DNA of 64,000 nucleotides. Origin: a virus. The stretch spans positions 1 through 64,000 of IMG/VR virus record IMGVR_UViG_3300049215_000223; one strand, 5' to 3'. The notes under the pieces are model-generated. The model saw nothing but the letters and a program-made list of their open reading frames with translations. It searched no databases and was not told the DNA's origin. Positions 53,708 to 62,789 of this stretch are shown in pieces. Position numbers and translations under genes: made by a program. The first letter of the stretch is position 1; each line of letters starts with the position of its first letter.

Positions 53708-54400
53708 TTATTCATCATCATCGTCATCTTCTTCTTCATTTTCAGGGAGAGGGTAACAATGATCATCGTCATGGTTAATGGGTATTTCTTCTAATAATTC
53801 TCCCAATCCCTCTGATTCGGGTCTGAGTTTATCCCCAAATACACCTTCATCAATACCATTTCCCTCTAGATTTTCTACTCCAAATAGTTCTAATGCACCT
53901 AATCCTTCAGGGCGCCTTGGACTCAAATGGAAATGTGGCTTTGGATTCTCTGGGGTCTGAGTTTGAGGCGGGGCAAGAGGGTGTGGGAATGGTGAACAGG
54001 CTGAATTGGAGCCTTTGATGCCATTTATCAAATTCCAAATATTGAGTCGCATAACTGGCAAAGTTAGTCCAGGAGGACCGAAGTTATTTTTTTCTACACT
54101 GGCAAGACCCGCCTTGGCAAAAATAACAATATCAGCCAGGTTTCGGTTGGTATAATCCCTGAAGTCAGGTAGCACCACCAAAATTCTCAGACGCTGGAGG
54201 TGCACATTACTTGGATAATTTGGATCTGCCGCCACTCTAGCATTGAATTCAATTAGACTCATAGCCTCATTGATTTCTAATTGCTTTGCTAAAGTAGATT
54301 CAATACTTTGGTTTTGGCTGGTATCAGTTTGCAACAAACCCAAAACACTTGAGTTAATGGTGTCGTTGACAAAGATGATAATTCCTGGCATTTGACTCAT
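53708..54400 (-). CDS. 230-aa protein with Pro-rich and acidic tail
   Basis: An ordered N-terminal half (MPGIIIFVNDTINSSVLGLL), a Pro/His-rich middle and a run of acidic residues at the end (ENEEEDDDDDE). No domain recognised. May be a virion or scaffold-type protein. Confidence 0.5.
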   Translation of the reverse strand: MSQMPGIIIFVNDTINSSVLGLLQTDTSQNQSIESTLAKQLEINEAMSLIEFNARVAADPNYPSNVHLQRLRILVVLPDFRDYTNRNLADIVIFAKAGLASVEKNNFGPPGLTLPVMRLNIWNLINGIKGSNSACSPFPHPLAPPQTQTPENPKPHFHLSPRRPEGLGALELFGVENLEGNGIDEGVFGDKLRPESEGLGELLEEIPINHDDDHCYPLPENEEEDDDDDE

Positions 54401-54475
54401 AATTGTATGATATTTTATCCCATTGACAATTTAAAGGATCGTGATTAAGTTGTCATGACATATTTTGGAGAAACC

Positions 54476-54976
54476 ATGATTGATAATCCTACTTTTCGTT
54501 TTGCTATTAGAGAAGACTTATCAGACCAAGAAGATAAGTTTGTACCGTCACGTGGCACTGAACGTGCGACTGGCTGGGATGTGCGAGCCGCAATGAAAGA
54601 CCATCAAAATCTAGTAATACGTGCAGGTTTCTATTACAAAATTCCGCTGGGGTTTCGCGTTTTTGCGCCTGAAGGCTGGTGGTTAGAACTACGTCCCCGT
54701 TCCTCAACCTTTGGCAAAAAGCAATTACATTCTTTATATGGTGTTATAGATGAGGACTACGAAGGCGAGTGCCTATTTGCCTGCCAATATCTACCGGATA
54801 TTAGAAGCATGGGCGCGGACCTCACAATTGAATTTGGAGAAGCCATTGGTCAGATTCTTCCCGTCAAAAGACAAGAAATGCAAGTCGAGAAAATCTCGAA
54901 CGAAGATTACCAACGTGCATGTCAGGCAAGAAATGCCAAAAGAGGAGCTGGGGGCTTTGGCTCAACAGGAAAGTAA
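54476..54976 (+). CDS. dut: dUTP diphosphatase (dUTPase)
   Basis: A 166-aa trimeric-type enzyme that splits dUTP to dUMP and PPi, keeping uracil out of DNA and supplying ThyA. All five motifs are present: GWDVRA, RPRSST, GVIDEDYEGE, GEAIGQILPV and RGAGGFGSTG. Start 54476 has TTGGAG at proper spacing, better than 54455. It leads the plus-strand nucleotide cluster. Confidence 0.9.
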   Translation: MIDNPTFRFAIREDLSDQEDKFVPSRGTERATGWDVRAAMKDHQNLVIRAGFYYKIPLGFRVFAPEGWWLELRPRSSTFGKKQLHSLYGVIDEDYEGECLFACQYLPDIRSMGADLTIEFGEAIGQILPVKRQEMQVEKISNEDYQRACQARNAKRGAGGFGSTGK

Positions 54977-54977
54977 T

Positions 54978-55904
54978 ATGATAGATTTATTTGATAACAG
55001 CAAACATTACGAATTGGATCCAGAGAGCTTGAAAAAGAAAGATAATCCAACCGCTCACAAAGAACACGCCCGCACACTATTGGGAGCTAGTGGAAGCACT
55101 GGTCCTATGGGAGCGACAGGGTATATGCCACCCACGGTGGTGGGAGTTACTGGACCCACAGGATCTGCAGGGCATACATTCAGACCCATCGTAACTCCAG
55201 AGGAAGAGGATGTTATTAAAAAGTTCTTTGATGCGAACCCTCAACTCAAGGCTGACAAAGAAAGTATAGATAATTCACGCTATGTAACTAGCGTTTTTGT
55301 TGAAGGAAATGATAGAACTTATAAATATGATCCAGATGTTGAGTGGATTCAAACCTATTCGGGCAGACGTTTTTGTCCAACCAATCCTAATCCAGACGCT
55401 ATTGTCATTCAAGATATTGCTCACTCACTAGCCATGCAGTGCCGCTTTAGCGGGCATGTAAAGAAGTTTTATTCAGTAGCTCAGCATAGCGTATTAGTTA
55501 GTTACATCTGTGACTCTGCTGATGCTCTATGGGGATTGATGCATGACGCTTCAGAAGCTTACCTAGTAGATGTGCCGCGACCGCTAAAGCGCTCCGGTAA
55601 GTTTGATGCTTATTTAAGGTTTGAGGCAGAAATGCAAAGAGCCGTTTGTACCAGATTTGGATTGCCAGAAAAAGAACCGCCTTCAGTCAAGAGGGCTGAT
55701 ACCATATTACTAGCCACAGAAGCTAGAGACTTAATGTCGCCACTACATCCAGATTGGACTCAGGCATGTGATCCATTACCATTCAAGATTGATCCATTGC
55801 CACCAGATAAGGCTAAAGATCTATTCATGAAGAGATTCTTTGAATTGACTGGAATGCCTGGAGCCTATGAACATTATCTGGATTATGAATACAATAACTC
55901 TTGA
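54978..55904 (+). CDS. HD-domain phosphohydrolase with collagen-like insert
   Basis: About 308 aa. The C-terminal part carries YSVAQHSVLVS (His) and GLMHDASEAYLVDVPRPLK (HD pair and later Asp), as in YfbR-type 5'-deoxynucleotidases, which fits the dNTP genes around it. The N-terminal 100 residues contain GXY-like repeats (GASGSTGPMGATG, GVTGPTGSAG), unusual for this enzyme. Starts 1 nt after the dut stop. Confidence 0.75.
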   Translation: MIDLFDNSKHYELDPESLKKKDNPTAHKEHARTLLGASGSTGPMGATGYMPPTVVGVTGPTGSAGHTFRPIVTPEEEDVIKKFFDANPQLKADKESIDNSRYVTSVFVEGNDRTYKYDPDVEWIQTYSGRRFCPTNPNPDAIVIQDIAHSLAMQCRFSGHVKKFYSVAQHSVLVSYICDSADALWGLMHDASEAYLVDVPRPLKRSGKFDAYLRFEAEMQRAVCTRFGLPEKEPPSVKRADTILLATEARDLMSPLHPDWTQACDPLPFKIDPLPPDKAKDLFMKRFFELTGMPGAYEHYLDYEYNNS

Positions 55905-55917
55905 TATAGATATATTT

Positions 55918-56307
55918 ATGAAAAATCCTCAATTTGATAAAGCTAAAGCTCAGATAGAAGCTCTCTTTAAAGTAAAGATGGCTGAAGCTGAAACAAAAGA
56001 GCAAGAGACAGAAAAGAAAAATTTAGTTGCCAAGGCAAAAGCTGAGCGTACCCACGCACTTAAAGAATTGACAGCAGCTTTACCTAAACCCAAATACTAC
56101 TACGATGTTAAAGTAGAGTGTATGTTGCCTGCCACTTTGACCTATAGAGTTCTAGCTGAAGATGCTCAGCAAGCGGCTGAACTGATTAAAGGCAAAAGTC
56201 CAAACTCTGTCCAACATAAGTTGATTGGTAGGAAAGAGATGGTTCTTAGAGTTTACGATGCTAGTAGTACGATGATGAGATTTATGAAAAAGCTATTGGG
56301 GGGCTAA
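55918..56307 (+). CDS. 129-aa protein
   Basis: Start 55918 (MKNPQF). A charged N-terminal helix (residues 10-50), then a small alpha/beta part. Function unknown. Directly abuts the SET gene. Confidence 0.5.
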   Translation: MKNPQFDKAKAQIEALFKVKMAEAETKEQETEKKNLVAKAKAERTHALKELTAALPKPKYYYDVKVECMLPATLTYRVLAEDAQQAAELIKGKSPNSVQHKLIGRKEMVLRVYDASSTMMRFMKKLLGG

Positions 56308-56799
56308 ATGTATAAGGATTATCTTAGAAGACTTCCTACAGCAAAAGGTTTTGGAGTTTTCACAACAGTAGTTATTCCTGCCAAAGTACCTATTGTAGAA
56401 TTTAAAGGTGATTTGTTTTTAACAGATCAAGTTAAACATGATAGTGAATATATTCTTCAGATTGGTATCAATACCTTTTTAGGTCCATCCGGAGAAATAG
56501 ACGACTATATTAATCATAGCTGTAATCCGAATTGCTTAGTTCATATTGTTGGTAATAGAGCTATACTTTATTCCATGTATCTCATTCCAGCTAATATAGA
56601 ATTAACCTTTGATTATTCAACAACTGCTACCGACACTCCAGAAGAGTGGAGCATGTCTTGTCAGTGTGGATCTTCCAATTGCCGAAGAACAATTAGCGGA
56701 TATAATACATTAGATCGGCAGGCAAAGGATAGTTATAAGAATGCTAATGCGCTTCCGTTGTACATAACTAATCCAAGTATGGTTCAAAAGAAATTCTAA
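56308..56799 (+). CDS. SET-domain protein (putative lysine methyltransferase)
   Basis: A 163-aa compact SET fold. KGFGVFTTVVIPAK at the start, YINHSCNPNC (NHSCxPN signature), ELTFDYS, and post-SET CQCGSSNCR. It would transfer methyl from SAM to a protein Lys. SET proteins are uncommon in phages; the target is unknown (host or phage protein). Confidence 0.8.
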   Translation: MYKDYLRRLPTAKGFGVFTTVVIPAKVPIVEFKGDLFLTDQVKHDSEYILQIGINTFLGPSGEIDDYINHSCNPNCLVHIVGNRAILYSMYLIPANIELTFDYSTTATDTPEEWSMSCQCGSSNCRRTISGYNTLDRQAKDSYKNANALPLYITNPSMVQKKF

Positions 56800-56814
56800 T
56801 ATTTAAGAGGAAAG

Positions 56815-57468
56815 ATGAGTTTATTATATTATGTAATCGATACAGAAACTACTGGATTAAAAGCTGGCTATAATGAAATGACCGAAATAGGTATCATACG
56901 TTGTACAGATCGTGTGCAACTATGGCGACAAATCAGATGTGAATATCCTGAAAGAGCAAACTTCGATGCTCTTGCCATTACCAAAAAGACTATGGCAGAT
57001 TTGGATAAAGGGTTTAACAAAGAAGCAGTAGTTGGAGAGTGTAATAAGTTCTTTGCAGAAGATGGGGCAACTTCGGCTCATCGATGCATCGTCGCACACA
57101 ATGCACCCTTTGATAGGCGCTTTTTGCATGCTCTTTGGGAATCATGTGGTTTAGAATTTCCAGCCAACTTATGGCTAGATACCATCGCCCTAACTAAGGA
57201 CTACGCCAAGAAAGTAGGGCTGGTTGCACCAAATGTCAAGCAATCTTTTGCCTTACACCCAGCTTGTGACTTGGTGGGAATCAAAAAAATCTCTGAAGCT
57301 CACAATGCTAAAGTCGATAGTAGAAACACTTTCTTACTGCATCGCCATCTTGTGGAAGAGAAGAAATGGGATTACCTTCCTTTCGTCAAGACAGCTGTTC
57401 ATACTGTAACGACACAGCCAGTTGCAGATGATGATGAGGGATTAGATCCATCATTACTTGATTTATGA
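56815..57468 (+). CDS. DnaQ-like 3'-5' exonuclease
   Basis: A 217-aa DEDDh-type nuclease. YYVIDTETTGL (DxE), HNAPFDRRFLHALW (Asp of ExoII), HNAKVDSRNTFLLHRHL (HxxxxD). Could proofread or trim DNA or RNA. Starts after AAGAGGAAAG. Overlaps the next gene by ATGA. Confidence 0.85.
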   Translation: MSLLYYVIDTETTGLKAGYNEMTEIGIIRCTDRVQLWRQIRCEYPERANFDALAITKKTMADLDKGFNKEAVVGECNKFFAEDGATSAHRCIVAHNAPFDRRFLHALWESCGLEFPANLWLDTIALTKDYAKKVGLVAPNVKQSFALHPACDLVGIKKISEAHNAKVDSRNTFLLHRHLVEEKKWDYLPFVKTAVHTVTTQPVADDDEGLDPSLLDL

Positions 57469-58115
57469 AAAGCCCTAGCCTCGATAAACTGTACGCCATA
57501 TTAAATAAGCATATATTATTAGCTCAGTCTTATACTGAGATTGATGGATTAGAGTTTATCATTAAGTCTTGCAGATTAAAACCATATTCATACTTCTTTG
57601 AAGATAGAGATGAGAGAATAATTCTACATCGTCATTGGTTTGATGAGTTCGGAAATTCTATCAAAATAGATAAGAACAAAAGAGTTAGAATAGTCTATGG
57701 AGATCTTTCCTTGGATCAAAATAAGGCTGTGTGTACAGATTTGTACCATGGTCTGTCTATGGAGAAGGTTGCTAAGATGAGCAAGCTGGCTTATCTATTG
57801 GCGGGTAAAGATGAGGATTTGTACGAGGACTGTTTCTTTTTAACTTTCCTAGGGATTGACAATTATCTCAGGTGCTACACCTATCTGTATAATGAATGGC
57901 ATCAGGTTTCGCCATTGATACTAGGAATGAAGCATTTAAAAAACATCAGTAAAAACGCGGATATCAAGCATTTTCTGGAATTAAAAAACAAAGATAATAT
58001 GCCGGTACCTTGCATTTCGGTAAATGAATGGATAACATTGATGCCACCCAATGCCGAATTCACGGCAATTATCGAGAAGCAGCATGAAGTTGTCTCTCAA
58101 TTTTTTAGAAAGTAA
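57465..58115 (+). CDS. 216-aa protein
   Basis: Helical start (LDKLYAILNKHILLAQSY), a mixed middle (RIVYGDLSLDQNKAVC) and a helical end. No domain recognised. Between the exonuclease and IF-1 genes. Confidence 0.5.
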   Translation: MKSPSLDKLYAILNKHILLAQSYTEIDGLEFIIKSCRLKPYSYFFEDRDERIILHRHWFDEFGNSIKIDKNKRVRIVYGDLSLDQNKAVCTDLYHGLSMEKVAKMSKLAYLLAGKDEDLYEDCFFLTFLGIDNYLRCYTYLYNEWHQVSPLILGMKHLKNISKNADIKHFLELKNKDNMPVPCISVNEWITLMPPNAEFTAIIEKQHEVVSQFFRK

Positions 58116-58118
58116 CGT

Positions 58119-58337
58119 ATGAATAACAGAGATAGACTGGAATTTGAAGGTGAAGTGCTCGATGCGAACAAAGGAAAATTTAAGGTCAAGGTTCATGAGA
58201 ACATGATCGTCCTTTGTACTTTGAGCGGAAAAATCCGCATGAACTCCGTTAAGATTTTAATCGGAGACAAAGTTAAAATTGAAGTTTCAGAGTATGATAC
58301 TACGCAGGGTAGAATAATTTACCGCATCAAAGCCTAA
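58119..58337 (+). CDS. infA: Translation initiation factor IF-1
   Basis: A 72-aa OB-fold protein. DRLEFEGEVLDANKGKFKV, LCTLSGKIRMNSVKILIGD and VSEYDTTQGRIIYR line up with bacterial IF-1 over its whole length. IF-1 binds the 30S A site during initiation. Rare in phages; suggests control of initiation. Stands 3 nt after the gene upstream. Confidence 0.88.
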   Translation: MNNRDRLEFEGEVLDANKGKFKVKVHENMIVLCTLSGKIRMNSVKILIGDKVKIEVSEYDTTQGRIIYRIKA

Positions 58338-58461
58338 GCTTCTTTTCTAGGCGCGACAAAAAGCTAACCAACCTTTGCAAAAGCGAAGGGGCGGCGGCTG
58401 TCTGTGCAGAAACATGGGATGGCTCAACTAGAATACTATGTATATCTATACTCATGTGCTC

Positions 58462-58734
58462 TCAGGCGTCATCAAATTCTAATTTCTCTAAAGTTACCTT
58501 GATGTTAGGCAACTCCTTCAAAAGGTCCATATTTTCTTTTAGATCCTTAAGAAGGTAAGAGTCGTAGTCCTGTATCGAAAATAGATCAGGAAAGACTATT
58601 TCAACTTGTGGTAACAGGTAATCGACACTGGCGTGAAACCTAATGTCTTGAATTAAACCAATTTGGCGATCACCTACGAAAACTTTGGTGGTCCCAGTAG
58701 TTGGTCCTACAATTATCTTTAATTCTTTATCCAT
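58462..58734 (-). CDS. 90-aa protein
   Basis: Start 58734. ELKIIVGPTTGTTKVFVGDR, then a beta segment and a charged helix ending EKLEFDDA. Divergent from the IMPDH-like gene. Function unknown. Confidence 0.5.
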   Translation of the reverse strand: MDKELKIIVGPTTGTTKVFVGDRQIGLIQDIRFHASVDYLLPQVEIVFPDLFSIQDYDSYLLKDLKENMDLLKELPNIKVTLEKLEFDDA

Positions 58735-58831
58735 CTTAAAACTCCTGATAGGTGGCAAAATAAACCACCATATATATACGATAATATGAGGGATGATATA
58801 GGTTGCGCGGTGCTCAAATTGCGGAGGCAAA

Positions 58832-59875
58832 ATGATTCGTGAAGGCTTAACATTTGATGATGTGCTACTTGTTCCTCAACACTCCACCGTAGAAAGTCGC
58901 TCCAAAGTAGACCTTTCTGTTACTTGGGGAGATTTACACTATAATCATCCCATTATTCCTGCCAATATGAAAACCGTAACTGGTTTAGAAATGGCAACAA
59001 AAGTAATTGAGAGTACTGGTCTAGCCATACTACACCGCTTCATGCCTATTGAAGAGCAAATACAGGCAGCAAAATTTTTAAACGATAAGTTCAAAAATAA
59101 GCATTTCGCAATGTCTGTAGGTGTAAAATCATCTGACCGTGAAGCAGTCAAACGCTTCATGGAAGTGGGTGTTAGGATGTTTTGCATCGATATTGCCCAT
59201 GGCGATTCCAAACATTGCCTGGATATGATTTCCTGGATTAAAAATAACAGCATGATGGGCGCCTTTGTAATTGCTGGAAACGTGGCTACAGGTCATGGAG
59301 CTAGACTATTGTGGGAAGCTGGCGCTGATGTAGTTAAAGTAGGCGTTGGTCCAGGCAGTTTGTGCACCACTAGGATTGAGACAGGTAATGGTGTTCCTCA
59401 GCTAACCGCCCTAATGGATGTAGCAGAGACTCAAAGACAATTACGAGAGCGTGAACGAGCTTCTAAATATCCAAATGAAAAACAGCGTACATTTCCATTC
59501 ATTGCTGATGGTGGCATCAAGAGTCCTGGCGATGTAGTCAAGGCTCTTTGCTTTGCTGATATGGTTATGGTGGGTAACATGTTCGCTGGTTGTGCAGAAA
59601 CACCAGGTCAAGTATTGTCAATAGATGGGCGCTCTTTCAAAGAATATGTTGGAAGCTCTACTCATAAAACAAACCGAGTGGAAGGTGTAGCTGCTATCGT
59701 TCCTATCAAAGGAACATTCCAAAGCGTCTTGAACAAGCTTATAGAAGGATTACAATCAGGCTGCTCATATCAAGGTGCCCATAATTTGGCTGAACTTAGG
59801 GATAATCCCGAATTTATTAGAATCACTGTAGCGGGATTAAAAGAATCCCACCCACATGATGTAATTTTAAAATGA
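58832..59875 (+). CDS. IMP dehydrogenase/GMP reductase family enzyme
   Basis: A 347-aa TIM barrel without CBS domains. GLTFDDVLLVPQ at the start, GVGPGSLCTTRIETG with the catalytic Cys, and GCSYQGAHNLAEL near the end. Length and the last motif fit GMP reductase; the N-terminal motif is shared with IMPDH. Either would alter guanine nucleotide pools. The IMPDH Arg-Tyr flap is not clear. Confidence 0.8.
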   Translation: MIREGLTFDDVLLVPQHSTVESRSKVDLSVTWGDLHYNHPIIPANMKTVTGLEMATKVIESTGLAILHRFMPIEEQIQAAKFLNDKFKNKHFAMSVGVKSSDREAVKRFMEVGVRMFCIDIAHGDSKHCLDMISWIKNNSMMGAFVIAGNVATGHGARLLWEAGADVVKVGVGPGSLCTTRIETGNGVPQLTALMDVAETQRQLRERERASKYPNEKQRTFPFIADGGIKSPGDVVKALCFADMVMVGNMFAGCAETPGQVLSIDGRSFKEYVGSSTHKTNRVEGVAAIVPIKGTFQSVLNKLIEGLQSGCSYQGAHNLAELRDNPEFIRITVAGLKESHPHDVILK

Positions 59876-59882
59876 GGATAAC

Positions 59883-60098
59883 ATGCCAATCGCACTTAGA
59901 ATTGTATTAGCTATCGCCACTTTGCTTACTACTTTATTCCTATTGGGATTAGGTGTGTATGGATTAGTTACAGGATCAATAGGGCTAGCTATCACCTGCC
60001 TGTTTATGGGAGCAGGTTTCGGTTATTTTGATTACATAGATTACAGATTCTTTTTCATGAAAAAGACTGTTGCAACGACACCTCCACCTAAAGAGTAA
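59883..60098 (+). CDS. Membrane protein (71 aa)
   Basis: Two hydrophobic helices (residues 6-30 and 34-50), aromatic loop (YFDYIDYRFFF) and a short polar tail. Between the IMPDH-like and ThyA genes. Confidence 0.5.
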   Translation: MPIALRIVLAIATLLTTLFLLGLGVYGLVTGSIGLAITCLFMGAGFGYFDYIDYRFFFMKKTVATTPPPKE

Positions 60099-60103
60099 GT
60101 AAT

Positions 60104-61000
60104 ATGAATGGGGAAGAATTAAGTTATTTACAACTACTGGGAGAGATCTTACATAAAGGCTCTCAGCGCGAGGATAGAACTGGTGTTGGTACCATTGGAT
60201 TATTTGGAACTCAGCTAAGATTCTCTTTGGAGAATAGTAAAGTTCCCATGCTAACTACCAAAAAGATGTTTACCAAAGGTGTAATTGAAGAATTGTTATT
60301 CTTCCTACGCGGTGAGACAGACACAAAGAAACTAGAAGCCAAAGGTGTTAACATTTGGAAAGGTAATACGAGCCGAGAATTCCTTGACAAAAGAGGACTT
60401 CAGCATCTACCCGAAGGTAGCATGGGTAAAGGTTATGGCTTTCAGTGGAGAAACTTTGGCGGATATGTCGATCAGGTAAGTGATGGCGGCATTGGATATG
60501 AACTATATGATATTCCAGGTATCGATCAATTAAAGAGTGTTATTAATACCTTAAAGTATAATCCAACCGATAGGCGCATAATCATGTCAGCCTGGAATCC
60601 ACAACAGCTACCAGAAATGGCACTGCCACCATGCCACATGATGGTTCAATTCTATGCTGATGCTGGTAAGTTGTCAGCCCAATTCTACATGCGCTCCGTA
60701 GATACCTTCCTAGGGCTCCCATTCAATTTATTAAGTTATGCCATCCTGACCCACATCATTGCCCATACCGTGGGCATGGAAGCGAAGGAGCTGGTGTTTG
60801 TGGGCGGCGATACCCATATTTATCAGAACCACATCCAGCAGGTAGTTCAGCAGATTAGCCGAGAGCCTTATCCATTCCCAACTATGAAAATAAATAAGAG
60901 CTTGACTTGCGTTGAAGACATAGAAGCCTTACAATTATCAGACTTTGAATTTATTGATTATCAATGCCACCCTGCAATTAAAGCAGAAATGGCAGTATGA
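60104..61000 (+). CDS. thyA: Thymidylate synthase
   Basis: A 298-aa enzyme making dTMP from dUMP with methylene-THF. REDRTGVGTIGLFG near the start, nucleophile Cys in LPPCHMM, then LPFNLLSYA and GDTHIYQNH. Full length. Works with dut upstream and the DHFR gene downstream, which regenerates THF. Confidence 0.93.
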   Translation: MNGEELSYLQLLGEILHKGSQREDRTGVGTIGLFGTQLRFSLENSKVPMLTTKKMFTKGVIEELLFFLRGETDTKKLEAKGVNIWKGNTSREFLDKRGLQHLPEGSMGKGYGFQWRNFGGYVDQVSDGGIGYELYDIPGIDQLKSVINTLKYNPTDRRIIMSAWNPQQLPEMALPPCHMMVQFYADAGKLSAQFYMRSVDTFLGLPFNLLSYAILTHIIAHTVGMEAKELVFVGGDTHIYQNHIQQVVQQISREPYPFPTMKINKSLTCVEDIEALQLSDFEFIDYQCHPAIKAEMAV

Positions 61001-61332
61001 TTACTAGAAAATTGAAATCTATGTCTAATACTCCTATGATTGTTACCAGCGGATTTACCAGCACTCACTTGTTCTTCTATCATGAAGGTGCTGCTGTGAA
61101 GATTTATCGTAATAGATTAGTAGTCACTGGAAGCCTTAAGAATGCCGCATTTGCACTTGCTAGAGATGTGTTGAATGATAAAGCAGTTTCCACAAGCTGG
61201 AATAACATACTTGAAGCTAATCGTAGTTCTGGCAAATATGTATTGAAATATTTAAAAAATAATAAACCAGATTTTTTTGATGAGCTTAATCAACATTTTC
61301 AAAGAATTTGTAACATGAAAGCATTTTGGTGA
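60997..61332 (+). CDS. 111-aa protein
   Basis: ATG overlaps the thyA stop (ATGA). TSTHLFFYHEGAAVKIYRNRL, helical end with ICNMKAFW. The end resembles the AFL-tail proteins at 45518 and 50199 but similarity is weak. Function unknown. Confidence 0.5.
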   Translation: MITRKLKSMSNTPMIVTSGFTSTHLFFYHEGAAVKIYRNRLVVTGSLKNAAFALARDVLNDKAVSTSWNNILEANRSSGKYVLKYLKNNKPDFFDELNQHFQRICNMKAFW

Positions 61333-61336
61333 AACT

Positions 61337-61774
61337 ATGCGTGTTAATGGAAGTTTTACAGATAATTATAATAGACTGTTAGAGATGAATAAGCAATTGG
61401 GTGATGATGTTGAAGAGCATCTATTAGTATGGGCGCGCGATGTAGTGGACACTTTAAAAGCGCTTAATAAAAAAGCTACCTATAAAGTAGTTATTACTTT
61501 AGAGCCCAACCCTTCTGATGAAAAGGGTACCGATAATGCTAAAATAGAAGTATGGCAAACTGATCAAAGTGAAATGGAAGTTACTCTCCAGGACCACTAT
61601 TGGGTTGGCGCTCAACACAAACCATTCATTAAAGTAATGTCTGGCAGGCGCGATAATTTAGCGACTTGTATTAAAGAAGTTAATGAACGCATGGACAATA
61701 TTGCTAAAAGATTAGCAAGCTCCGACATCATTGAAAAAGATGGCAAGAAATATAGATTGGTGGAAATCAAATGA
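61337..61774 (+). CDS. 145-aa protein
   Basis: Helical first half, beta segments with HYWVGAQHKPFIKVMSGR, and a helix (NERMDNIAKRLA). ATGA overlap with the DHFR gene. Function unknown. Confidence 0.5.
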   Translation: MRVNGSFTDNYNRLLEMNKQLGDDVEEHLLVWARDVVDTLKALNKKATYKVVITLEPNPSDEKGTDNAKIEVWQTDQSEMEVTLQDHYWVGAQHKPFIKVMSGRRDNLATCIKEVNERMDNIAKRLASSDIIEKDGKKYRLVEIK

Positions 61775-62307
61775 TTGGAATTATAGCTGCAGTAACACAA
61801 AATGGCGTAATCGGTGTCGAAAACAAATTGCCCTTCGACTATCCTGAAGACATGAAACACTTTAGAACTACGACAGCAAACTCTACTATTATCATGGGAC
61901 GTAAGACTTTTGAAGGTATCGGAAAGCCATTACCAAAGAGACGCAATATTGTCATCAGCCGAACAAAAGTAGATGTGCCGGGTGTTGAAACTTTTCCAAG
62001 TATTTCTGCTGCCGGGGATGCTGGTGCATTCCATGCTTTAGAAGTACAATTTACAAATGAAAAAACTGGTGAGGTAAAGATTATCCCTCAACCCAATACT
62101 TGGTTTATTGGTGGAGCCTCAATATATGAAGAGGGCATGCAACATGCTCACAAGATTGTTCTCACCCTAACGCCTGATGTAGAGCTACGTACCCCTGCCA
62201 TTAAGTTTCCCTGGATCAATCCAATGAAGTTTTCGCTCGACAGCGTGATGCCACTTTCCGAAGGTAGTGTTTTACGACTAGCCACTTATACGGCAGTTAG
62301 TGTGTAA
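61771..62307 (+). CDS. folA: Dihydrofolate reductase
   Basis: A 178-aa enzyme reducing DHF to THF with NADPH. MIGIIAAVTQNGVIGVENKL, PEDMKHFR (acidic catalytic region), IIMGRKTFEGIG, NTWFIGGASIYE. An insert near residues 80-110 makes it a little longer than usual. Complements ThyA. Confidence 0.9.
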   Translation: MIGIIAAVTQNGVIGVENKLPFDYPEDMKHFRTTTANSTIIMGRKTFEGIGKPLPKRRNIVISRTKVDVPGVETFPSISAAGDAGAFHALEVQFTNEKTGEVKIIPQPNTWFIGGASIYEEGMQHAHKIVLTLTPDVELRTPAIKFPWINPMKFSLDSVMPLSEGSVLRLATYTAVSV

Positions 62308-62785
62308 AAGTAGAAACAACTGTAATATTAATCAGAGTGTGACCACTTGGAGGATTGGTATTTGGTGATCCGATCCCAACCCAAGTTTCATAAACAGCGC
62401 CCGCAACATAGTAGCCTTGCATCTTGTAGTAAGTAATCTCTACTATTCCAGTAATGGAACCAATACTCGCTATACGACCAGAGATAACAGCTCCTTCTGG
62501 CACATCAGCTGCACTTTGCGTCGTACTAAACTCAGCATATACCTGACCTTGGCTAGTTCCAATGTTATTATTAATACGTCCAGCTGGTGTCAGTTTAGAT
62601 GTTAAACCAACTTGAGCATCTGATTGCAGATTGGGCTGTAGCTGTCCAATAAGTATTTGATCATTATAAGAATCACCTTGCGCTCCAGAAGAGGATAGTG
62701 CTGGAAAGGCAGTGCCAGACCTTCCCAAAGGTGAAATTGGGCTGCTTAATCCAGTATGTGCTATATTCCAATCAGTTGATGCCAT
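62297..62785 (-). CDS. 162-aa probable virion protein
   Basis: Ser/Gly/Thr-rich and beta-predicted (GAVISGRIASIGSITGIVEI), like tail or fibre-associated proteins. 4 nt after the larger structural gene. Overlaps the folA 3' end by 11 nt. Confidence 0.5.
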   Translation of the reverse strand: MASTDWNIAHTGLSSPISPLGRSGTAFPALSSSGAQGDSYNDQILIGQLQPNLQSDAQVGLTSKLTPAGRINNNIGTSQGQVYAEFSTTQSAADVPEGAVISGRIASIGSITGIVEITYYKMQGYYVAGAVYETWVGIGSPNTNPPSGHTLINITVVSTFTH

Positions 62786-62789
62786 TTAT

